NCBI GenBank assembly: GCA_029263295.1
Contig: JAJCXT010000049.1
Span: 1 to 48,307, forward strand
Length of the DNA stretch: 48,307 nt
Source of the DNA: Acidobacteriota bacterium
Lineage (GTDB): Bacteria > Acidobacteriota > UBA890 > WLXD01
Direction of reading: 5' to 3'
Below are positions 33,101-39,285 of this stretch, piece after piece. Numbering within the stretch: position 1 is the first letter of the stretch; every line of letters starts with the position of its first letter. The notes below the pieces were generated by a model. The model worked only from the letters and a program-made list of their open reading frames with translations, was not told where the DNA came from and did no database searches. A program made the translations under genes and the position numbers.

Positions 33101-33288
33101 GCCAGGGCGGGCCGACCGACGGCCAGATGACCGTGATGAACGAGCTGCAGGGCGACCTGACGGGTCACAAAACCGCGCTGCAGGCGATTATCGAGGGCAG
33201 CCTCGCCCAGTTGAACGCAATGCTCGGCGATCTACCTGCCATCGTCGTGCCCCAGGAAGCGGGAGGCCGCCCGGACGGGCAACGCTAG
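30133..33288 (+). CDS. secreted BNR/sortilin-type beta-propeller protein
   Basis: A 1051-residue exported protein with a signal peptide (RKSALLVLSLVLILTAAVPSTAQ). About ten S/T-x-D-G-G-x-T/S-W type BNR repeats run from residue ~75 to ~710, for example RSTDGGDTWTHL, RTRDGGASWDHV, KTKDGGDSWTKV, KSTDGGRTFESV and RSTNEGQSWDVI, which matches the VPS10/sortilin-like ten-bladed propeller. The final ~300 residues carry an Ig-like segment and a helical region rich in Gln/Glu. Such proteins are common in Acidobacteriota and Gemmatimonadota and are often annotated as glycosyl hydrolases, but no catalytic residues are identifiable. ATG 30133 has GGAGG 7 nt upstream. A strong hairpin follows the stop. Confidence 0.9.
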   Translation: MRKSALLVLSLVLILTAAVPSTAQEEADAVTEALSSISWRSIGPPNMGGRVTAILGLPGDNKTFWFGGADGGLWKTTNGGNTFTGQWQDEKAYSVGSVDVAPSDHNVLYLGSGEGDPRNSVSYGLGVWRSTDGGDTWTHLGLENTERIKRIRVHPNDPDTAYVCAMGHEWGANDERGIYRTRDGGASWDHVLSIDADTGCSDLDINLSNPRELYAGMWTFRRKPWHFRDGAGETALYKTKDGGDSWTKVDVVDEPMARIGVSVAQSDPSTVYVVTETPTKGTLFRSDDSGASWRMVSDEKNINFRPFYYSDVFVDPSNAEVVWSLSGGIYKSTDGGRTFESVGRGVHGDHQALWIDPADGDRILSGSDGGWQVSMDGGANWDVMKNVVLAQYYQIFVDDRDPYYVCGGLQDNGNWCGPNRTTNSGFGGGGISDDEWYTVSGGDGFYTVPVPGKPHLVYSNAQGGYLRITNTESGLTRSIEPYPRMIGSAGQGMYQAKYRFNWDAPIYISPHDPDTVYWGGNVLFRSTNEGQSWDVISPDLSNAVEEKLADSGGEIYFDNTAAEFHATILTVRESPLEAGVIWVGTDDGNVQVTRDDGQNWTLINANLPGLPDEAWVSKIDTSSHVAGRAYINVDQHRLDDFTPHVWRCDDYGATCVNLSAGLPQDDYTKVIREDPRNENLLYVGMERGIQASWDGGNEWHDIRLNLPRVSVRDIKIQPQYNDIVIGTHGRGAWILDDVAPLQGLADAMTEPLHVFPMRTATWWQQWNQDASQGQRFFYGENPPDGAYVNFWLAEDPAGPVNVTITDAAGLEVQSFPARDAKAGVNRAIWSLRGKGPEPSRSSGGGGGFFARFAQFGAPALPGTYTATVKVGDHESSSDFELRWDPRADRTVEEMQRTATTAQELVDMTTEANRLVDRIATLSTQLATLNGNVEQTSREDVEQVQEAIGTTIDELTELDGKVRRPPGSMNYRDYPRTSEEIRGVMFGVLGGQGGPTDGQMTVMNELQGDLTGHKTALQAIIEGSLAQLNAMLGDLPAIVVPQEAGGRPDGQR

Positions 33289-33306
33289 GCAGTACAGACC
33301 TGAAAC

Positions 33307-33340
33307 GAGGGCCGCCGCGGCACGTGGCGCGGCGGCCCTC
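33307..33340. terminator. 13-bp perfect stem-loop after the BNR-propeller gene
   Basis: GAGGGCCGCCGCG (33307-33319) pairs perfectly with CGCGGCGGCCCTC (33328-33340) around an 8-nt loop, 18 nt after the stop codon. This is a very stable intrinsic-terminator-like hairpin without a T-run. It also lies 20 nt before the next gene, so that gene may need its own promoter or read-through. Confidence 0.7.
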
Positions 33341-33359
33341 ACGAGTCCGGAGGCGACGC

Positions 33360-34580
33360 ATGCGAATCACGGCCACCTCTACAACGCGTGCGTCCGCCGC
33401 CCTGATCTGGTTGACGCTGACACTGGCAGCCTGTTCGAGCGGACAGGAGGCCGCCGCCTGGGACCGTGAGATCCCGGACGGCGTGCGGCAGATCGAACTC
33501 GGCGCTATCGATGACGACGCCCGCAGCTCGAAGCAGTTCCTCCAACAGGAACTCGTGATCGGCGAACGCGGCGATGATCCAAACTACATCCTCGACTGGA
33601 AACTCGACGTTGTTGCGGACGTCGAAGGCCGCCTGTTCGTCCTCGACGCGATCGCGGGGCGGATTCAGGTCTACTCGAGTGACGGCGAGTTCCTGAGCAC
33701 GATCGCCAGGTCAGGCCTCGGGCCTGGCGAGCTGAGCCAGCCGGATAGCCTGTTGCTGCTCAACGACGAGCTTCTCGTCCAGAGCTTGATGCTCGCCCGC
33801 TATCGTCGCTTCTCGCGCGACGGCGAGTTCCTGGGTGACGTCGCGTTCGACATGTCCGACTCGGTGCAGCGGCCTGTAGGCGTGGGAGTCCGGCACGCCG
33901 TCGGTGAGGATCAGTTGGCGCGCCCGGACGACTTCGCCCGGGGTCGCGAAGAGGGCTTTCTGTCTCAGCAGCTTGCCGTGACGCAACTCGATTTGGAGAC
34001 CGGCGAGCACATCGTCATCCATCGGTTCCGGCCCAACCGTATACCGCTACTCTGGATGGAAGGTGGCGGGATGATGGTTGAGCTACCCGAGGCGCACCCT
34101 TCGTTCGCAGCGACACCGGGCGGCGATGTGTACGCAACGCAAACCGACGAGTACCAGATCTATGCCTACGCCCTCGAGGGCACGCCACGTTGGGCCCTGC
34201 GCGTGCCGCTGCCAGCAGAGCCTGTGACCGATGTCGACCTAGAGCACGCGTTCGACCTGCTCCGCGAGCTCGGCCGCTCGCTGCCAGAGGATGCGATGAC
34301 GCGCATCTGGCGCCCCGACAGACGACCGGCGTTGGCGCGAATCGAGGTCGACGGGCGAGAACGCCTCTGGGTCTTTCACCATCCACGTACGTATGAGGAG
34401 TCCGTCTCCGGCAAGGTTCGCGTCGATGTGTACGACCGGGACGGCGGTCGCCTGCACGCCGGCTGGGCTCCCGACATCCCTTGGAACTACGTCCGGAACG
34501 ACCTGGTCTACAGCCACCACACCGACGATTCGCCCGCCGGTGAACAGGCGGTCGCCAGATACCGGATCGAGTTCGAGTAG
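33360..34580 (+). CDS. six-bladed beta-propeller lipoprotein
   Basis: A 406-residue lipoprotein: signal peptide with lipobox TLAAC near residue 26, followed by NHL/6-bladed-propeller repeats such as DVEGRLFVLDAIAGRIQVYSSDG near 95 and GPGELSQPDSL near 120, and ATPGGDVYATQTDEYQIYAYALEG near 260. It resembles the large family of outer-membrane-associated six-bladed propeller proteins of Gemmatimonadota/Acidobacteriota with unknown ligands. The start is ATG 33360 with a GGAGG about 6 nt upstream; the frame is open to 33324. It is homologous in style to the frameshifted lipoprotein at 41859. Confidence 0.82.
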   Translation: MRITATSTTRASAALIWLTLTLAACSSGQEAAAWDREIPDGVRQIELGAIDDDARSSKQFLQQELVIGERGDDPNYILDWKLDVVADVEGRLFVLDAIAGRIQVYSSDGEFLSTIARSGLGPGELSQPDSLLLLNDELLVQSLMLARYRRFSRDGEFLGDVAFDMSDSVQRPVGVGVRHAVGEDQLARPDDFARGREEGFLSQQLAVTQLDLETGEHIVIHRFRPNRIPLLWMEGGGMMVELPEAHPSFAATPGGDVYATQTDEYQIYAYALEGTPRWALRVPLPAEPVTDVDLEHAFDLLRELGRSLPEDAMTRIWRPDRRPALARIEVDGRERLWVFHHPRTYEESVSGKVRVDVYDRDGGRLHAGWAPDIPWNYVRNDLVYSHHTDDSPAGEQAVARYRIEFE

Positions 34581-34706
34581 GGCCCCAAGCTCGCGCCATT
34601 CGGATGGCCGGCACTGCTCCGAAGCCGAGACAACCAGACAGCCGGCCGAGTAGTATCGGAGTCGCCGCTGCGGCCCGCGCCGTCCCCCCCCCACAGCCCG
34701 TAGCCA

Positions 34707-34715
34707 TGCTACGCG
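34707..34715 (+). promoter_or_regulatory. extended -10 TGCTACGCG for the SRPBCC gene
   Basis: TGCTACGCG lies 34 nt before ATG 34750 and matches the TGCTAC-type elements elsewhere in the window; AAAGGGAG 9 nt before the ATG is the ribosome site. A C9 homopolymer at 34684-34692 lies just upstream. Confidence 0.4.
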
Positions 34716-34749
34716 CGCTGCAAACTAACAACAAAGGGAGCAGACCCTC

Positions 34750-35175
34750 ATGCCCTGCTACAACAGCATCGTGGTGCCCGCCAATCTCGACGAGGTGTGG
34801 GAGGCACTACGCAGCTTCCACGACCTGGGTTGGGCCAGCGGCGTGATCACACAGCTGGACGTCGTCGGCGACGTCCCGGACGGCCAGGTGGGCGCGCAGC
34901 GGATCCTGAACGGGGCTTTCCAGGAGACACTGCGGAGCCTCGACGAAGCCAACCACGAGTTCACCTACTCGATTGACAACGGGCCCGGGCCGGTGGCAAG
35001 CGACGCCGTCAGCAACTACGTCGGCTCGGTACGCGCCTTCGCGGTGACCGATAACGACGCCACCTTCGTCGAATGGATCTCGGACTACGAGAGCGCCGAC
35101 CCTGGCGCGGTCAAGGAATTCTGCGATCCCATCTACCATGCGCTGCTGCAGGCGCTGAAAGCTCACTTCAGCTAG
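34750..35175 (+). CDS. SRPBCC/polyketide cyclase-like ligand-binding protein
   Basis: A 141-residue soluble protein of the START/SRPBCC helix-grip fold: SIVVPANLDEVWEALRSFHDLGWASGVI at the start, GAQRILNGAFQETLRSLDE, FTYSIDNGPGPVASDAVSNYVGSVRAFAV, and a C-terminal helix KEFCDPIYHALLQALKAHF. The large hydrophobic pocket normally binds lipids, hormones or polyketides, so either an enzyme or a carrier is possible. It appears to be transcribed alone, with a promoter at 34707-34715, and is convergent with the LytTR-hydrolase gene (45-nt gap). Confidence 0.87.
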   Translation: MPCYNSIVVPANLDEVWEALRSFHDLGWASGVITQLDVVGDVPDGQVGAQRILNGAFQETLRSLDEANHEFTYSIDNGPGPVASDAVSNYVGSVRAFAVTDNDATFVEWISDYESADPGAVKEFCDPIYHALLQALKAHFS

Positions 35176-35220
35176 AGCCGCGACGGTATCGATCTCCGCG
35201 CCGGACCGTCCCGCACGGGA

Positions 35221-37212
35221 TCAGTCGATGGCCGTGAGTACCGCGTTGATCAGGCCGCGCAGAATCGATGCGTCCGGTCGATCGAACAGATTCCAGCTGT
35301 TGGCTACGGCGACCAGGTCATGCTCGGGCAGTACGAGTAGATACTGGTCGCCGAACCCCAGGCCTGCCCAGATCTCGGTATCGCGGGTATCCGTTCGCCA
35401 CCACTGATAGCCGTAGCCCCAGCCGGCACCGTTGACACGCTCGACCTGACGCGCGGAAGCAGCTCGCGCCCAGCCTTCCGGCAACAGCCGCTGGCCGTCC
35501 CAGTTCCCATCTCGCAGCATCAGGTGGCCAATCTTGGCGAGATCCCTCGCCTCCAAATACAGGCCACCCTCGGTATCGGGCAGACCCCGTGGCGTCATCT
35601 TCCAGTAGTAGTCGTCTATCCCCAGCGGAGCGAACAGGTGCTCCTCGGCGTACTGGGCAATCGTCTGCCCGGTGGCCGCGCGCACCACAGCGGACATCAA
35701 GTGACTGCCGCCGCTGTTGTAGGCCCACCTGGTGCCCGGGGCGGAGTCCATCGGCTGGTCCAGCGTGAACTGAACCCAGTCGTCCGCGTGCTCCAGTTGG
35801 ATTGTCGTGTTGGTGTCGCCCATCGGCCGGTCTTGTTCATGCCACTCGATGCCCGAACGCATGGTGAGCAGATCGGCGAGGGTGGCCTCACGCAGTCGCG
35901 GGTCCACCCGTGAAAGGTCGTAGTCAACGAGGAACCCGAGCAACGGTTGTTGGACGCCAGCGATGGCGCCGTTGTGAATCGCAGCGGCCAACACGGTTGC
36001 CGAAACCGACTTGGTGACCGACTGCAGCGAGTGGACAGCGCGCCCTTGATACCAAGGGTGGTAATCGGGGTGCAGGTAATTGAAGTCGTGGAGGTCGTCC
36101 TCGGTGTTGCAACTCTCCCAACCGCAGCCGAGCGGACCGACTTTGCCCTTGCTGATAACCCGATAGTCGACGTCGTAACTCTCATCGACCACCAAATAGC
36201 CCTGCTTCGCAACCACGAGCCGATCGACATGGCCGTAGCGCCCGCTGCGGATGGCGGCATCGAGTTCGCGCAGCGGAGCCGCGTTCAGGCCGACCTCCTG
36301 GGGTGTCGCAGGAGTCCACCCTTCCGTGGGCCAGATCTCCTGCATCGCAGGGCTGGCGCTCGCGAGCCCGACCGTCGCAAGTACGATGGCGAGAAGCACG
36401 GCAGACGTTCGCCCCATGGCTCGCTCCAGCACCTGCCAGCGGCGACGAGCAACACGCAGGACCGTCCCGCATTCGAGACTTACCTCGCGATCTCCATGGC
36501 CGAGGGACCGCAACTCGACAATGCGGGCGGCATTGACGATGGTCGAGCGGTGAATGCGAACGAACACCTGCGGGTTCAGGTCCGCTTCGAGGTTCTTGAG
36601 GCGCTCGTTGACAAGGAACTCCTGGCCCTCGGTATGAACCGTCGAGTAGTCGCCTGCCCCGGCAATCCAGTCGATGGCGGCGACCGGCAGCAGCCGCGTC
36701 CGGCCGCGCGACTCAGCCCGCAGACTCTGGCGGAAAGACGTTTGAGGAACGTTGCCCGGCAGGCCGATACGGTGCGCAGCCACCACGAGGACAACGAATA
36801 CCGCCACGTTCACGTGCATCCAGCGGAGACCGTTGGCTGCCACGCTGACTACGGCGTCACCGGCGGGAGCGGCACCCGCGACCGCCATGACCAGCACCCA
36901 CTCGGCGTTCATCACGAAACTAACCGCTAGCGCGCTCGCCAAGTAGGGCGCTGCCCCGCGCCAGGTCAGCGGCCAGACTAACGGCGATCGGCGCGTGAGG
37001 ACCACCGCCCAGACTGTGATGGGCACCCAGCAGAGCCCCGCCACGATGAGCGGCACGTAGGCCGTGCGAAGGTCGGTTGAATTTCCTTCCCAGAGGGCCG
37101 CCAGCCACGTCCCGGACCCGGCAAACAACCCCACCATCACCCAGCCCGCCGTCAGGGCGAGCAGAGTCCGGGGGCCGAGAATGTCGAAATCACTCGGGAG
37201 GTTTGGCCTCAT
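35221..37212 (-). CDS. membrane LytTR regulator fused to a serine beta-lactamase-family domain
   Basis: A single 663-residue frame. Residues ~14-148 have four membrane segments. Residues ~174-265 are a LytTR DNA-binding domain (DWIAGAGDYSTVHTEG, VFVRIHRSTIVNAARIVEL, VLRVARRRWQVLERA). Residues 267-286 (GRTSAVLLAIVLATVGLASA) look like a signal peptide or fifth TM. Residues ~300-663 are a class C beta-lactamase/6-aminohexanoate-hydrolase-like serine hydrolase with catalytic SVTK in HSLQSVTKS, YNSGGSHLMSAVV (tyrosine motif) and a glycine-rich GLGFGDQYLL region. With four TMs the LytTR part is cytoplasmic and the hydrolase is exported, which is topologically consistent. An internal ATG at 36417 has its own GGAG 6 nt upstream, so the hydrolase may also be made separately. 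The start ATG 37212 overlaps the previous gene by 23 nt; ATG 37245 is an alternative. Confidence 0.82.
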   Translation of the reverse strand: MRPNLPSDFDILGPRTLLALTAGWVMVGLFAGSGTWLAALWEGNSTDLRTAYVPLIVAGLCWVPITVWAVVLTRRSPLVWPLTWRGAAPYLASALAVSFVMNAEWVLVMAVAGAAPAGDAVVSVAANGLRWMHVNVAVFVVLVVAAHRIGLPGNVPQTSFRQSLRAESRGRTRLLPVAAIDWIAGAGDYSTVHTEGQEFLVNERLKNLEADLNPQVFVRIHRSTIVNAARIVELRSLGHGDREVSLECGTVLRVARRRWQVLERAMGRTSAVLLAIVLATVGLASASPAMQEIWPTEGWTPATPQEVGLNAAPLRELDAAIRSGRYGHVDRLVVAKQGYLVVDESYDVDYRVISKGKVGPLGCGWESCNTEDDLHDFNYLHPDYHPWYQGRAVHSLQSVTKSVSATVLAAAIHNGAIAGVQQPLLGFLVDYDLSRVDPRLREATLADLLTMRSGIEWHEQDRPMGDTNTTIQLEHADDWVQFTLDQPMDSAPGTRWAYNSGGSHLMSAVVRAATGQTIAQYAEEHLFAPLGIDDYYWKMTPRGLPDTEGGLYLEARDLAKIGHLMLRDGNWDGQRLLPEGWARAASARQVERVNGAGWGYGYQWWRTDTRDTEIWAGLGFGDQYLLVLPEHDLVAVANSWNLFDRPDASILRGLINAVLTAID
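36415..36427 (-). promoter_or_regulatory. internal ribosome site and start codon before the hydrolase domain
   Basis: GGAG (36424-36427) followed after 6 nt by ATG (36417-36415), exactly where the LytTR domain ends and a signal-peptide-like sequence begins. It would allow a 398-residue secreted hydrolase to be made from the same mRNA. Confidence 0.5.
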
Positions 37213-39040
37213 GGTGCTGTGCAGCGGGGGATCGGAAGATCCCATACTCCGCTACCGCACGGATCTCGTCCAGGCGACGCGGGTCTGTGCTGGGGTACAG
37301 CGAGGTGAACATCCCGCCGGCGTCGCCGTAGTTTCGTGTCCAGGCCACCGCTGCGCCGAGTTCGTCGCGCGCCAGCACCTCGACTCCGGCCGACGGCACG
37401 ATGCGCGGACCGCCCATCCACCATGACCTCAGGCCCCGACGCCGACCCTCGGCAGTCGGCCAGACCCCGTAGCGGTCCGTGTTGTAGTTGGAGTGGTCAA
37501 CATCCAGCAGCTCGCCTGGGCGGACACGGTTCAGACCCACGATCCGACCCTCCGCGTCGGTGTCCCAGACTCCCGGAGCATGCCCCAGCCACACGACCCG
37601 GCCACCGGCCTCCAGGAAACGGCGCAGCAACGAGACGCCACCGTTGTCAGCCATGGCTTCGTTCGCCCCGTCGACGGCGAACACCACCACGCTCGGAGCT
37701 CCATCAACGACCCGGGCCTCCATGAACGCGGGTAACGTCGCCGCGTCGAGCCGCTGGTAGCCGCGTGCGGCGAAGTAGTCGACGACCGCCGCGTGCCCCG
37801 GCCGCGCTCCGAGCGACGAGTTCTTCGCCACGTCCTCGTCGGCAAAAACATGGAGGGTTGGCGCGGGCTCATCCTGCAGCCTGAACGCGCGCACGGCTCC
37901 GTCGTCGCTGCCCACGTAGAGAAATCCGTCAGACTGCGCCGGTGCCGACCAGATTCCGGCGCCGAGGCCATACCGCCACTGCTCTTCACCGTCCCCGTCA
38001 TAGGCGACCAACAGACCGCTTCCCCCCGCTACGAGTATGCCGCGCGGCATCGGCACCGCCGGTGCGAACAGCAGGTCACCTGTCCTCTGGCTCCAGACGG
38101 CATCCCCGGTATCGAGAGCGAGTGCGCGTATTCGCGTCGACGACGAGCGCGTTACCAGGAGCCGACCGGCGTGCACCACCGGAGCAGCGATTACCCAGGC
38201 TGATGTGCCGTCGTCCGCCTGCCAGCGCAGGGCACCCGTTGTGGCATCCAGCGCGTACACCTGTGCATCACGCGAACCGAAATACACCGAGCCGTCATGC
38301 ACGGCGGCCGAAGAGTAGATCTGCCGGCGATCATACCCAGCCGACTCGGAGTCCAGTTCATGCCCATCGGTCTCCAAGCGCCATCGCGCCCGGCCCGTCG
38401 CGCGGTCGAGGGCGTGGAAAACGCCGTCAGCATCTCCGATGTAAAGCGTATCCCCGTCGACAGTCGGAGTAGCCCGCACGCGCCCACCTGTCTGCACTCT
38501 CCAGATCAGCTCGCCGTCCGTGGGACGCAGCGCGTAGATGGCGCCGTCGCCCGAGCCCACGTACAGCGTATCGCCCGCCAGGACCAGCGAACCCATGCCG
38601 TAGTCCCATCCCTCGAGCCCCCAGTTCAGCGGCAGGTCGGGACCCGTCTCACGACGCCAGATCCGGCGACCGCTGCCAACATCCACTGCATGGATCCGGT
38701 TGTCGCGATCCATGAAGTACGCACGCGCGCCTGCGACAGTCGGTGTGGACACAATCGACACTCCTGCCTCGTAGCGCCAGAGTTGTCGACCTGAGTCGAT
38801 CGCCAGCCCGTAGAGGCTCCCGTCTGTGGAGGCGACCAGCACCCGGTCGCCGGAGACGACGGGGCTCGACCGAACCGGCCCCTGCGTGAGAAAGCTCCAC
38901 TGCATTGCGCCGAGAACAGTGGCCCCCGTGGTCGATGGATAAGACCCGGACGCAGGCCCCGCACCCAACGCTAGCAACGCGACGATCGCGAATGTTGCTA
39001 CAGGGACGAGGCGTACTCGAACTCTTGGCTGGAAGGTCAT
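37190..39040 (-). CDS. exported PQQ-type beta-propeller protein with a GATase/ThuA-like C-terminal domain
   Basis: A 616-residue exported protein: signal peptide (LVPVATFAIVALLALGAGPASG), then about seven PQQ/BamB-like repeats with the repeated pattern D-G-x-(I/L)-Y-A-L-x-x-x-(T/D)-G-x-x-x-W (for example VLVASTDGSLYGLAIDSG, LYVGSGDGAIYALRP, VYFGSRDAQVYALDATTG) to about residue 430. The last ~185 residues differ: SVVVFAVDGANEAMADNGGVSLLRRFLEAGGRVVWLGHAPGVW resembles a ThuA/GATase1-like alpha-beta fold. No heme or PQQ ligands are evident. GAGGAA lies about 8 nt before ATG 39040; the open frame continues to 39322 without a ribosome site. Its stop overlaps the LytTR-hydrolase gene, so the two are coupled. 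Confidence 0.82.
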   Translation of the reverse strand: MTFQPRVRVRLVPVATFAIVALLALGAGPASGSYPSTTGATVLGAMQWSFLTQGPVRSSPVVSGDRVLVASTDGSLYGLAIDSGRQLWRYEAGVSIVSTPTVAGARAYFMDRDNRIHAVDVGSGRRIWRRETGPDLPLNWGLEGWDYGMGSLVLAGDTLYVGSGDGAIYALRPTDGELIWRVQTGGRVRATPTVDGDTLYIGDADGVFHALDRATGRARWRLETDGHELDSESAGYDRRQIYSSAAVHDGSVYFGSRDAQVYALDATTGALRWQADDGTSAWVIAAPVVHAGRLLVTRSSSTRIRALALDTGDAVWSQRTGDLLFAPAVPMPRGILVAGGSGLLVAYDGDGEEQWRYGLGAGIWSAPAQSDGFLYVGSDDGAVRAFRLQDEPAPTLHVFADEDVAKNSSLGARPGHAAVVDYFAARGYQRLDAATLPAFMEARVVDGAPSVVVFAVDGANEAMADNGGVSLLRRFLEAGGRVVWLGHAPGVWDTDAEGRIVGLNRVRPGELLDVDHSNYNTDRYGVWPTAEGRRRGLRSWWMGGPRIVPSAGVEVLARDELGAAVAWTRNYGDAGGMFTSLYPSTDPRRLDEIRAVAEYGIFRSPAAQHHEAKPPE

Positions 39041-39285
39041 GTGGCGGATTCCTCTGATGCTGCCGCGACGGGCGCGCCAGGTTGGCGGGGAGCCACCGCA
39101 ACTATGCTGGCCGCGCCGGGCCAGCATAAACAAGCGTACCTGCCCGCTCAGTCGGCCAGCGGGACCCCGAAGTCGGTGAGCGGGCCGCACGGTGCTCAGC
39201 CCGCTGCAGCGATGAAACCTTCCCGCACGGGACACCGTACTCCCAGAGAGCTCGCCTGAATGCCGACCCTCGACAAGGGGCCACC
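39041..39285. promoter_or_regulatory. divergent intergenic region with a perfect inverted repeat
   Basis: TATGCTGGCC (39103-39112) and GGCCAGCATA (39119-39128) form a perfect 10-bp inverted repeat with a 6-nt centre. Each arm begins with TATGCT, a -10-like hexamer on either strand, so it may be a symmetric divergent promoter/operator for the PQQ-propeller gene and the ADOP permease, or a hairpin. No gene was found in the gap. Confidence 0.5.

Noticed and set aside
34684..34692. C9 homopolymer as a phase-variation switch for the SRPBCC gene
   Set aside because: It lies upstream of the predicted -10 and outside any coding frame, so slippage would not shift a reading frame; an effect on promoter spacing cannot be shown.
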